This document shows positions 24,861 through 35,668 of a stretch of 64,000 nt of DNA, in pieces. The position numbers and the translations under genes are program-made. Within the stretch, counting starts at the first letter, position 1; each line of letters opens with the position of its first letter. The DNA is taken from contig NW_025408670.1 in the NCBI RefSeq assembly GCF_020360975.1, positions 6,572,001-6,636,000 on the forward strand. The letters are read 5' to 3'. The DNA comes from Hirsutella rhossiliensis (lineage: Eukaryota; Ascomycota; Sordariomycetes; Hypocreales; Ophiocordycipitaceae). The notes below the pieces were generated by a model. That model was not told the origin of the DNA, made no database searches, and was given only the letters and a program-made list of their open reading frames with translations.

Positions 24861-25046
24861 TATTACGGAGTAAGCAGAGGCGTATACGTAGGTACCGTCC
24901 GTAGGATAATATTAATAAGCTATATAGAGCTCTTCTATACGCGGCTAGCCCGCCCCTATACTTACGGGATCCGGCCCTCCGCACGTAACTATACGGCTTA
25001 GGCCGCGGCCTAAGCCTATTACCTATAATAGTTAAAGACTCTTATA
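24861..25046 (-). repeat. Chromovirus B 5' LTR (186 bp)
   Basis: Same family as the other three LTR copies, inverted relative to copy A. Confidence 0.88.
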
Positions 25047-27130
25047 GACGGGTAGAAGTAACCGGTAGCATTCTACTCCTATAAGCTAACCCTAGTAAAG
25101 CGGAATTACGCTATTTACGATAAAGAGATACTAGTAATTATTAGCTACCTTAAGCAATAGTAAGTAGAGCTCTAAAGCTATAAGAGCTTTAAGGTTCTTA
25201 TAGACTATAGGAACCTTAAGTACTTTATAACTTACTAGCACCTCTTAGAGCGGCAAGCCCGCTAGGCGGAGTATCTCTTATACTTTAACTTCTCGATTAA
25301 GTACTACCCTAGGTAGGACTCCGCGGTCTTAGACGCGCTTTCCCGGAGGGATTAAGACCGGCTAACGGGAGCGGACATTAAGGCCTAGGATCTATAGCTT
25401 ATCCCATAGGAAGCACTACGAACTTATATAGGAGCTTCCTTAGTAGAGGAAGACGCGGTGCTAGCGAATAAGCTTCCCCCCGCGCCCTTACCTTAGTCCG
25501 GTAAGGAGGGATAGACTAGCCTAGGGGCGCGCGCGGCGAGAGTATTTTAAGATAAGGCCCTTTAACGCTTATAGGATAGGATAGCGGCTCTAGACCGCAC
25601 CTACGAGGGCGTACGCCGCGCCGTTAAGTCCGGCGCTTAACGCTTAGATCCGAAGCTAAAGCTAAAAGTATAGGTAGCCGACTATTATATCGACTTATAG
25701 GGGTATCTACGCTAGCGGGGGAGACTATAGGTATTAAGCGTACTATATACTATAGAAGCTAAGGAGAAGGAGGGACCGCCGGAGCTAGATAAACGGAATA
25801 AGCTCTAAGGGAGGCTAGTCTAACTTATCTATAACTCTAGTATTATAGGTTACCTAGGTAGATAGGGCATAGTAATAAGCCTTACGAGGGACTTTTACTA
25901 GCCCCTCCTATAATACTATATTCGTCGCTTCCTCTATAACTACGATATCTACGGCTATATAAAGATCTAGAAGGCGTAGCTTAAGGGGCTACTTAAGTAG
26001 CTTCCGGTACCTAACCGGTTCTATACGTATATATAGATAGACTTTATAACGGACCTCCTACTTATAGAGGGCGGCAACTGCTATATATAGGTAATTAAGG
26101 ACCGACTTAGTAAGTCTATAGTATTAAAGCCGATACTATCTATAGATATAGAGTCCTATATAAAGCGCTTCCTATAGTATTAGGCCCGCTTATATAGCTA
26201 GCTAGCCTTTATTATAAGCGATAGGGGATCGAATTAAACTAGCCGCTTTTAGTAGTACTTATACTAGCTACTTTAGATTATATAGCTACTTAGCACGGTA
26301 TATTACCTATAGACCAATAGAGGGCCCGAGAGGGTTAACTAAGAGGTATAGGCTTACCTATAGGCTATCGTAGCCTATAACTAAGTAAACTAAGACCGGT
26401 AGCTCCCTATAGCTTAACTTACGTTAAATAGTAAACTATATACCTCTATTAAGATAGCCCCTTTCTTTATAACGTATAGCTTCGAACTACCTTTATTAGT
26501 TCCCTTTACCGTAGATATAGTAGCGGAGTAGTATAGTAATTCGTTGCCGGAGGGCCGCGCCTCCGCGTTTATACGAAAGCTATAGGAGACCACGGATTAT
26601 TACTAATCTACGATAGCCGCTATAGCGTAAGATTAAGAGCGGCACGCTAATAAGACTAGGGCCCTAGTAAATAGGTTCGCGGTAAGAGATAAGGTATAGC
26701 TAGACCTCCGTAATTATAGGTCGGCACGACTAAAGAAGAAGCTTAACTAGCTATATACGAAGTTTATAGTATAGAGGGTTATTAGCCTATAGGTTATAGA
26801 GCTCGATAGTCTCTTAATAGGGGTCTATAATAAGATTAATATAGACCTCTTTCGTAGAGCCTCCTTTAACCCGCTGCCCGGATAAGAAGTAGCGGACGCT
26901 TAACCGCCTATAATCGAGGTAAAGGGAGAGGATAAGTTCGAGGTTAAAGAGATATAGGCCGCGCGCTAGAAAAAGGTTAGTAGGGGGAAACGCTAAGAGG
27001 TCCTCGTTAAGTAGCGCGGGTATCTCGACCCTACGTAGGAACCTATACGTAAGTTTACGGGAACTATAGCCCTCGATAAGTTTAAAGCCTTATTTAGAAC
27101 GGTAGACGAGAACGATAGACTAGCGGACTA
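25047..27130 (+). pseudogene. Chromovirus A 3' pol remnant: RNase H, integrase, chromodomain
   Basis: Continues copy A after the insertion. RNase H reads FYSYKLT at about 25083-25103 and, further on, keeps the Arg/Trp-rich block of gypsy elements. The integrase zinc-binding region lies near 25826-25965 (NSSIIGYLGR with His and Gln positions altered by RIP, then RRFLYNYDIYG at the CxxC). The chromodomain at 26991-27050 reads EVLVK.RGYLDPT.EPI with TAG at both Trp positions. Confidence 0.8.
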
Positions 27131-27244
27131 CCAATAATAGCTTAGGCTAAGACTATAAAGTAAGTAAAGTAGAGTAGGTAGTTATAATAACGTAAGCGTA
27201 ATTATATAAGCGGAGATAAAAATAGCGTTTATTTTAGGGCAAAG

Positions 27245-28415
27245 CCCTTAGACTACCTAGACCTACTCCTTATCCTTATCCTCGTTATCCTCCTCTACCT
27301 TATTAGCGGCGGCGGCGCTCTCTAAGGCGCTTAGGCGGCCCTCTAGGCCCGCGAGCTAGTCGGCGGCAGCGGCGGCTCTAGGGGCTCCGGGGGCGGGGGG
27401 GGCCCGGCTAGTAGTAGCGGCGGGGGCGGCGGCGGGCACGGCTAAGGGGACCGCCGATAGGGCGATAGAGGCAGTATCCCTAGTACCGGGAGAGTTAGCA
27501 GCGGAAGTAAAAGAGCTAGATAAGAGGAACTTACTTAGGGACGAGGCCCTAGCGCTCGAGGGCGCGGAGATTACGGTAGGCGGCGGCGGCGGCGGTAAGG
27601 CGCTTCTTAGTAGCCCCCCGTGCCTACCTATACGCGCTAGCCTTCTAAGCTAACGCCGTAGCGAGTAGGACGGGAGGCGCCGCCTTATAGGCGCGGCCGG
27701 CACGCGCGCACTAGTAATAACTACCGCTACGGCGGCGCCCGACTTAGTCGGCGTAGGGGAGCTCCTATAACGCGCACCGTATATAGGGGGCCGCGCGGGC
27801 GGCTCCGGCCTATACTTAGCGTTTATACTTTAAGAAGTTAGCGGAAAATAGCTACTACGCTCGCTAGGTAGCGGACTTACGGGGGTAGTAGTAGCGGAGG
27901 CGGGGGTAGAGGGGCCGGGCGTCACGGCCGGCGGCGGGGACGGCGTCGTTACCCGGAAGGGCGACGTAAGGGCGGCTAGCGTAGTAGAGGCAGAGGCGGC
28001 GGCGGTAGGCGCGGTCGCGGGGGCGCGGGTAGGAGCGGGGGCGCGGGTAGGAGCAGCGGCAGCGGCGGAGCCGTCGTCGGCCGTGCCTAGCACGGCGTCG
28101 ACGAACGACTCCGCACGCTCCGAGAAGGAGGAAGCGGGGGAGTAGGAGGCAGATATATCTATCGCGGAAGTTAGTATTACGGATTACGGCCTCCCGCTCT
28201 ATAGGGCGGAGAACTTACTAGTTAAAGTTATTATTATTAAGGCTATTATTGCTACTATAGCTATTACTACGAGTATATATTAATAAAGCGGCCTATATAG
28301 CTAGGAACGAACTAACGCCCTAAGTAGAGCGGAACTTACCTATTACTACTACTACTACGGTTAAAGAAGGAGGAGAAGGAAAGGAAGAAGGAAGGGAGGG
28401 ATGCCGCCTTATATA
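27245..28415 (-). other. Antisense transcription-unit-like ORF in chromovirus A
   Basis: Counterpart of the copy B antisense ORF. The minus strand has TATATAA (28415-28409), then a C/T-rich leader near 28370-28405. A frame covers FSERAESFVDAVL, then Ala/Pro/Thr-rich repeats (APTRAPAPTRAPATAPT), and closes near 27830. Downstream frames carry a GLEGRLSALE-like segment and an acidic tail near 27290-27330. Upstream of 28093 the frame stays open without an ATG, as expected after RIP. Confidence 0.45.
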
Positions 28416-28718
28416 CCCCTAGGTAGAGGAGGCTGCCTAAGGCCGAGGGGACGGGCAACCTAAGGCTTACGTAGGTCCGGGCCGGCCGCCGGCTACCTAG
28501 GGGCGTATATAATAGGTTGCGCCCTTATTTAAACGGCTAGCCGGCCGATAAGTATAGAGCCCGGTTCTAGCTACCCGGGCTAATAGGCGCGGGGATAATA
28601 GGGCTAGTAGGGCTAGTATAATTAACGGAAAAGGGTAGGGTAGAGCTAGCGGCACGGGCCCTATAGTACGGAAGCCGTTAATAGGGCAACGCCGCGCCGC
28701 GCTCGAGGGAGGGCATTA

Positions 28719-28904
28719 TATAAGAGTCTTTAACTATTATAGGTTATAGGCTTAGGCTACGGCCTAAGCCGTATAGTTACGTGCGGAGGGCCGGATCCTA
28801 TACGTATATATATAGGCTAGCCGCGTATAGGAGAGCTCTATATAGCTTATTAATATTATCCTATGGACGGCACCTATACGCACGCCTCTACCTACTCTAT
28901 AATA
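28719..28904 (+). repeat. Chromovirus A 3' LTR (186 bp)
   Basis: Direct repeat of 15001-15186. Confidence 0.88.
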
Positions 28905-30690
28905 CTATCCCCCTACTATATAATAGGCTTCTAGCTTCTTACCTAGCTTTTAGATTACTATTACGTTCGCGCTATAAAACTATTCTAGGAAATATAAAAG
29001 TTAGGTATAGGCGTTAAAGATTATAGCTAGTTACTAGACTAAGGCTAGTCTATACTTCTTAATAAACCTTAAAGGGATACTATTTAGGCCTATTACTTTC
29101 TAGCTTACTATCTTACTTAGCGCCGCTACGATATTAGCTAGCTAGATCTATTAATTAACTATAAGGGTCGCCTCGGCTATAGGCTAAGGTAGTCCTTAGG
29201 TTATGCCTGCCTTTAATAAGAAGAACTTAGTAGCTAATATCTAGGCTTTTCCTTTAAAGGTTTCTATTAGTCGGTCTTTGCCCTCCTTAACTAGCGGCGG
29301 GATATAAGTCGGTTTTAGTAGTAGCTTACTATAAAGTCTAGCCTATCTCTCTACGTTCTAGAGCTTAGTATTATTAGCGTTAAATTTATCTAGGAACTTA
29401 CGTTAGTAGGCCCTCCTTACCTTATAGACGGTCCGCTTTTAAGCTATAGACGCCTTATATAGGTCTACTTAGTTCGCCTTACTTCTTTCCCGCCTATACT
29501 TCTTCCTTACCCTCTTAGCCTCCCTTATTACCCTCCTTACCTTTAAGGTAAACTATATATTACTCTTAAGTAATACTTACCTTTAGCGCGGAACTATAGC
29601 TATTGCGATCTATACTAAAGTAGTAAAGATATAGTTTAGGTCTTAGTCGATATCCTTAGGCGTCTAAAGCGTTAGCTAGTATAGTCCTAGCTAGGATATA
29701 GTCTTAGCTTTAACTAGCTTTACCTTTACTTCTTTCTACCTTAGGGCCGGTTTAGGTGCCTAGGCCTAGGTATTAACCTATAATATAATAGTCTAAGGGA
29801 TATAGTTTAACCTAGTTAGGTCTAGGTTAGGCCCGGTATACTATATCTTAGTCTTTAGCGTTACTTAAGCTAGGTCGATAGTACTATCCCTTTAACTATA
29901 GAAAAATCTTATATACTCCTTTTTTAAGGTAGCGAGTTTAAGTTATAATCTTATTACCTCCTATATAAGTTATATTACGCTATCTAAGGTTCTATTATAT
30001 CTATCTTAGAGCGGGTAATAGATATTAAAGTCCCTTACTATTACTATAGGGTACTTAAGTTTAATTACGCTTAGGTTATATAACGCTCTAGCCCTCGCGG
30101 CCCTTAGTAGTAAGTAAATCGTATATAGTTTAATACTATCCCTAAAAATTACCTCGCTTTAGTTTAGTCTAAACTAAGGCGACTAAGTCCTTAGCCTAAG
30201 CCTTTTATATATATATAGCGCGTACCTCCCCTCCTTATAAACTAAGCTATAAGGCGCCGCTTTAAGGGGGGGGGGGGCCGCCTCTTAGTATAGCTTCTAC
30301 TTTTTATAATATTATTAGGTTAAAGCTAGCCTAGTAGTAAAGCGCTAGCTAGGCTAACTTATATCTTTTTTATATATTCTAAAATAGTACTTTTAGTTAT
30401 ATATAAGTAAGGTTAAGGTAAAAGGGGTCGTTTATATAAGAAGGGAGGCGCTCTATCTCTTAGTACTTCTTTATCTACTAAACCTATAAATATTATTTAT
30501 AGTTAGTTCGGCCTCCTTAGCTTTACTAGCCGGCGGGTATCTTAAGCTCGACCTTATATCTTAGCGCGGTCTACCTAGTCCCTACTTTTAGACCGCGGTC
30601 GATTTAAGAACGCCCTAGGTTTCGATAGTAGGGAGTACTTATTACTCGGCGTACGTTTAGGTATTTATAAACTATTAAGGTTATTATAGG
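28905..30690 (-). pseudogene. LINE ORF2 remnant: endonuclease and partial reverse transcriptase
   Basis: Near 30690 the frame begins with a YLNVRR-like strand, typical of AP-type endonucleases in this class. At 30006-30035 it reads RDFNIYYPL, the GDFNxHHPxW box after RIP. STIDLA follows about 130 bp later, another landmark of Tad/I/Jockey endonucleases. The RT finger region lies at 28905-29110 (GLNSIPLRFIKK ... KLGKKLEAYYIVGG). It stops exactly where chromovirus A's 3' LTR starts, so the catalytic palm is absent. Confidence 0.75.
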
Positions 30691-30749
30691 TAGTTTTCCC
30701 TTACTTTTTCCTAGGCTTTATTCGCTATAAGGTAAGTCTAGGTCTATAA

Positions 30750-33700
30750 TAAGTAGTCCCCTTAGTATAAGATATAGTTATAAGGGATTTCGCCTTTCTT
30801 AGCTCTATATTTATCCTTGCCTCTATTATATATTATACTCTTATATCGGCTATAAAGTTATATTAATATATACTATTTAGCGATATAGCTATACCTATAG
30901 TAATTATAGTACCTTTATAGTTAGACTAACTTATTATAGGGTTTATATTAAAAGCTTTATACTTTAAAGACTAAGCCTAAGTTATAGAGCTTATTAGCCT
31001 CCTTTAAGCTACGAACCGTAATAAGTATAGTTATCGCTATCGATATCTTAGATTAGGGGCATAGCGCCTAAGCCTAGAGGACCTTAACTTTATTCGCTTC
31101 TATAATCTTATAAAGCAATCGCTCCTTATTTACTATCGCTACCCCTAAAAGGATATTCTTAGCGACTACTATATACGCGCGGTAGGTAATTATAGCCTTT
31201 AATCTAAATACGGCCTTAACTTAGCCTTAGTCCCTTTAATAGGCTCTCGCCGCGGTATTAAATATAACCGCGATATCTCTACTTTAAAAGCGCCTCGCTG
31301 CTATAGCGCTTATAGCTTTTAGGGCTATATTTACCGCCTTTACTATATCCTTTAGTTCGCGGCTTAGGATTTTAAGCGGCGCCTTAGTAAGGACTACGAT
31401 AATCTCGCGTTTATAGCGTAGTAGGACCTATTTTACTATAGCTTTATATTAGGTCGGTCCTTTAGTCTTAGCTATAACTATAGCCTAGGTTCGCTTATAG
31501 CCCCCTAGGCAGAGTTCTTTCTTAACTACCTCCTTAATTACTTCTTAGATTATCGTCTTAAAGCTTTTATCCGCGTAGAGTACCGCTAATAACGCGCTAC
31601 TAGCGCGGCTCTTTACCTTAGAGAGCCGTTCGACTACTACCTATACCCTACCGAACTATACGCTTAGGATAAAGCCCGCGAGTTTATTATATACCGCTTT
31701 TTCTATAGGGTCGCTCGGCGCTTAGGCTAATATTATATCGCTGGTTTAGGTTTATTAACTCGCCCTATTAGGGTATATAAATTTAGGTAGCGTCTCTTTA
31801 TGCTACGCGCTCTAATTAAGCCTAGTATATCGATAGCCGCTACTATATCTACCTACCCCTTAGCCTTAGTATAGTATCGTTACTAAGGGTAATCGATACT
31901 ACTAAATTAATTCCTAGTATTAGTTAGTATTTTAGTCGCGATATATACCTACCGCGGGCGTATATCGATTTCGTAAGAAGGTTTTTTTATAACTATATAT
32001 AAAATAGTAAAATAAGAGAATAAAGGAAAACTATCTATACTACCTATTAAATATTATTAAGGAAAATAAAACTAAACCGCGACTTTATTAAGACCTTAAC
32101 GATAAAGGAGAGAAAGATAGTTATAACTAAATTAAAGAAAGATAAGACCTATCTATTACTTTTAACTACCCCTCTTTTTTACTAGCGTAGCGGGAACTAA
32201 CTAAGGCGCCCTCTTTACTATACTAAATACCTCTAGAAATACTAGAACTACCCTATCCTCCGCTCCTTCCTTATCCTCCGCGTTAAGACCTATCTTTATT
32301 AGTATAGTACTTATCTTAGCCTTAGTAAATAGTAAGGCGTATTACTAAAAAGTATAGCCTATATCGTTATCGATAAGGTAGAGTTTTAACTAGGATTCCT
32401 AGGCCTAGTACTTTAAGCTTATATAGGCGATATTAAATAAGGGTATAAGGTTAAGGCGAATAATAAGCTTACGGCGCTTATTAATTAATATATAGTAGTT
32501 AATACGCTTAACTTAGTATATTATTAAGCGGTCGCTAATAAAAGGGTCGGATAAAACTTATAATAGTAAACTTTTATATACCTATAGTCTTAAAGGACTT
32601 ATAATAGGCTATCTTAGCGGCGTTAAAAGCCTTAGCTAAATACTATACTATAATAGTAAGACGGCGCTAATTAGCCTCCTTAAAAATAAGTATACCTATA
32701 TCTAAGCTATTATCCTTAGTATCCTTATTACTAGTCTTTAGCTTATTAAGCTTATATAAGTGCTTAATAATAGCGACTATATTAGCTTAGTTACTAGATA
32801 TAAAAGTAGCGGCCTTAAAAAGGATTAGCTTATTAATTATAATATTTAAAGTTAAGGGGAAACTTACTTAGTTATAAGTTATAGTATATTTATAGTACTA
32901 CTTATAGTATATTAAAGAAACCCCTAAGAAAATATAGCTAATTAAAAGCACTTTAATAGGCTTAGGCTTAGTTATACTATACTCCTTAATAACTATCTTA
33001 AAATAATATATATACTAAAGCTTATAAGGGATAACCCCTTAGGCCTTAACTAAGTAGGCTTTAGCCTTAAATTAAGTGCGCTTCTTTATAAAAGCGCGAC
33101 TGCCTTATACCGCCGCTTAAATACCTTTATTTCTAGCGCCGCTATTCTTAGGTTTATCGGTAAAAGGAGTTAGATTATAGCTATCTTTATTATTACTATT
33201 ATTATTATCCTAGCCCTTATTTAGCTAAATATTAAGATCGTTTTAGCCTTTATTTAGCTAGGCCTCGTTATTAATATCGGCCTACTTATTCTAAGGAGCG
33301 GCCTAAGTAATAATCTCTTATTAGCTAGAGCCGCCTTATTAAAATAAAGTAGTTAGGTTATTAGTACTTACTTAAGAGCGCCTAAGTATAATCTCCTCGC
33401 TAGTATTAGTATTACTAATAAGGGTAATAGACTTATAAGTTTCCTAGCTTATAGAGGTAGGCTTATCGGCGGTCGGAGTTAAGGTATTTAGCGGGGTAAT
33501 AAGGGTATAACCCTTATTAATATTAGGTCCTAGACTAGAAGTCTCCTAGGACTAGGATTCCCCTATACCTTCTTAGCTTTCTTCGCTAAAGGGGAACTAG
33601 CGTTACCGCGAGACTTCTAGGCTAATTACTTATACTTTAAGGGTAAACCCGCCGCTACCTACTCTTATATATAGTATAAGAAATTAGCGTTATAGCTCTT
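30750..33700 (-). pseudogene. LINE ORF1 (gag-like) remnant
   Basis: A knuckle at 30870-30911 on the minus strand has spacing C-x2-C-x4-H-x4-C. Each ligand codon is now TAC or TAT (Tyr), the RIP product of TGC/TGT and CAT. A second Cys-rich block follows directly. Upstream the translation is Ser/Thr-rich with many RIP stops. Limits are approximate. Confidence 0.6.
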
Positions 33701-33870
33701 TATCTTCTTTAGTATAGAAGGTATTATCGTTAATAAATCGTTAATAAAAAGTAATATAAAAAGGTATAAGGGATTAATAAGAAAAGGCGTAAAACTTTAT
33801 AGTAATCGTAAGCGGAAGAGTTAAAAAAGAAAAGAAAATAAAAGAAGTAAGAGATATATATACAGGTAAG

Positions 33871-33889
33871 GCAACCCCGCACGGGTTGC
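33871..33889 (+). repeat. Terminal hairpin outside the left Helitron repeat
   Basis: GCAACCC and GGGTTGC form a perfect 7-bp stem around a 5-nt loop (CGCAC). It lies 7 bp outside the left 15-bp repeat, at the end upstream of the helicase. Confidence 0.65.
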
Positions 33890-33896
33890 GCAATAA

Positions 33897-33911
33897 GCCT
33901 TTCGGAACGAA
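33897..33911 (+). repeat. Helitron-like element terminal repeat, left (15 bp)
   Basis: GCCTTTCGGAACGAA is the exact inverse complement of 38389-38403. Each copy can also fold into a small hairpin by itself. Confidence 0.75.
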
Positions 33912-34311
33912 GATTACGACCGGAGGGGAAGAGAAAAGAGCAAACATAAGAGAGGCAGAAGGAATAGATAAGGGACGAGAAGCCATTGGTAGGACCTACA
34001 TCTAGGGAATAGCCGAGGCCATATCGGCCGCGGGGTAGTGCAGCAGGCGTCAGTCAGTAGGGACCATAGACAGCTAGCGCGCGCATAATAGTAGGTAAGT
34101 AGCATACGTAAGGACATGCCAAGTCGGGAGGTAGAGGAATATGGATATGTGATTAAGAAGCACATGTTATGCGCCGCGCGGGAGCATGGCGAAGAGAGGG
34201 GGCTATACGTCAGCGGCATATATATGAAGAATGTTTGCCTAAGGAGGTAGTAGCATAGTAAGTAGGTAAGGCCAAGAGAGCAGACGCAATAGAGGAGCAG
34301 CACCCATTACG

Positions 34312-35460
34312 ATGAAGCCAGCCAGCATCGAATGGCAGCACGGGGCGGAGAGCGGCGTAGGCCCAGCACGGGAGGCAGCCAGAGGACCATACACAGCAAT
34401 GAGGTTCAGGCCGATCTCGGCGGCGCCGGTGCCCGGTACGGAGGGCCGGCAGGGGGCGCATGAGAGGGCGTCAGGGCTGGTGCTGCCGAAGCGAAGGCGG
34501 CGGGGCGGCCGGCCGGCGAGGAATCCAGGGGAGGGGACCGGCGCGGGGGAGGCAGGCACGACCAGGGCCACGGCGGGAAGGACGCCCCCAGGCACAAGCG
34601 ACCAGGGGGCGATGGAAGGGAAGACGGCGCCGTCGACACCGGAGACGAGGCGGGAGGCGAAACGTAGAGAAGCCGGCGAAGGCGAGGGTGGTTTCCTTCT
34701 CACGCCGCCAAGCTCCGGCCGAAGCGCCGCGGCCCGGGCGGGAAGGAGGCCGGGGCGGCCAAGGCAGCAGATCGACATAAGCCAGCAGCCGCTATTCCGG
34801 GATATCCAGCCGCGGCCGACATCGGGGGCGGCTCTGGCGACACAGCCGTGGAGCGCGGCGGGCCCAGCCCCAGGTCCGGCGGCACGTCAAAGACGGCCTC
34901 AGAGGATACAGCCCCGGCCGGGGAGGGGGCCAGGGGGTGCCATCGGGGACGCCGCCGAGGGCGCACAGCCCAGTGCAGAAATGAAAAGCCAACTCGCCGG
35001 TATAGTTCCCAAGCAGGCCCCCAGGGTCGGTCGACGGACAGAGGTGGTTAACGTGATGTAGATGAGACGACGATGGGCCCGCCGCCCCCTCGACAGAGAC
35101 AGAAGAGCGCAGCCCGGTCGGCAAAGAAATCGAGGCAAGACATGGCGGCCGCGCGTCAAGCATGGCCGGGCCGTCCCTAGGCCCCACGGCAAGTCAACAG
35201 GCGCCTCGGGATATCCTGCCTCGGCCAGTAGCCGCGATAGAGAGCGCCACAGGGGACATGGCTAAGGCCGCAGAGCCTGGCGAAGCAATAGAAGGCCGAC
35301 GCGCAGGTAGGGATCCTAAACGGGGCCAAGGGGTGTGCATAGAGACGTCTAATAGGGTATAGATGGGATGACGAGAGGCCCGCCACGTCGAGAGAGACAG
35401 AAGAGGAAGGGTGTAACGACGAGACAGAACTAACAACGGGTGCACGTGCCGTGCACGGAC
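34312..35460. repeat. GC-rich 5' region with diverged direct repeats
   Basis: This stretch upstream of the helicase gene has overlapping open frames on both strands but no recognisable protein. Two diverged units of about 300 bp can be seen. One contains CGGGATATCCAGCCGCGGCC near 34797 and GACAGAGACAGAAGAG near 35092. The other contains CGGGATATCCTGCCTCGGCC near 35207 and GAGAGACAGAAGAG near 35392. A non-coding tandem duplication in the element's 5' region is the simplest reading. Confidence 0.5.
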
Positions 35461-35474
35461 CACACCCAAGGCTG

Positions 35475-35482
35475 TATATAAA
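35475..35482 (+). promoter_or_regulatory. TATA box of the Helitron-like helicase gene
   Basis: TATATAAA followed 17 bp later by a C/T-rich tract (35499-35518), the usual fungal core-promoter layout. It lies about 190 bp upstream of the first ATG of the helicase gene. Confidence 0.5.
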
Positions 35483-35668
35483 TCTCTGCCTACAGGGCTT
35501 CTCTTCTTTCTTTCTCTTGGACCCTTAAGCTAGAAACTTCGTCCATAGAGCCAATACAAGGATAGCCGTCAAGGCTTAGTTCTGGCCGTGACAAAGGGCA
35601 GTGCCGCCAGCGGACAGACCGAGGCAAAACGGAGCCGCGGCGACCAGAGGAGGCCAAGGCCAAGGGAG

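Larger units (their letters stand above)
18103..25046 (-). mobile_element. Chromovirus (Ty3/gypsy) copy B inserted in copy A
   Basis: Minus-strand element of 6944 bp, same family as copy A, with LTRs at 24861-25046 (5') and 18103-18283 (3'). It starts in the plus direction with an unmutated TG and ends with TATA. A perfect 5-bp GACGG duplication flanks it. It interrupts copy A in RNase H; the two halves of A join in register when B is removed. Confidence 0.92.
15001..28904 (+). mobile_element. Chromovirus (Ty3/gypsy) copy A, split by copy B
   Basis: Plus-strand LTR retrotransposon with 186-bp LTRs (15001-15186 and 28719-28904). Its body is 15001-18102 plus 25047-28904, 6960 bp after removing copy B. 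That matches copy B's 6944 bp. The LTRs start TATAAGAGTC and end in TAATA, again TG/CA ends altered by RIP. Gag and protease/RT lie left of the insertion, RNase H, integrase and chromodomain right of it. The outer flanks (TAAAC left, CTATC right) do not match as a 5-bp duplication. Confidence 0.88.
28905..33858 (-). mobile_element. Tad/I-like non-LTR retrotransposon (LINE), RIP-damaged and 3'-truncated
   Basis: Minus-strand element read from about 33.8 kb downwards: a Ser-rich ORF1 with a CCHC knuckle, then ORF2 with endonuclease and the start of reverse transcriptase. The 3' part is missing where chromovirus A begins. The 5' end is set at the Helitron-like element only approximately. Confidence 0.75.

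Noticed and set aside
30266..30277. Run of twelve G
   Set aside because: Isolated homopolymer in RIPed LINE sequence; no G-quadruplex pattern of several runs.
34312..35061. 249-aa ORF at the start of the Helitron-like island
   Set aside because: Arg/Gly/Pro-rich composition, with comparable open frames on the other strand and internal repeats; better explained as non-coding GC-rich sequence.
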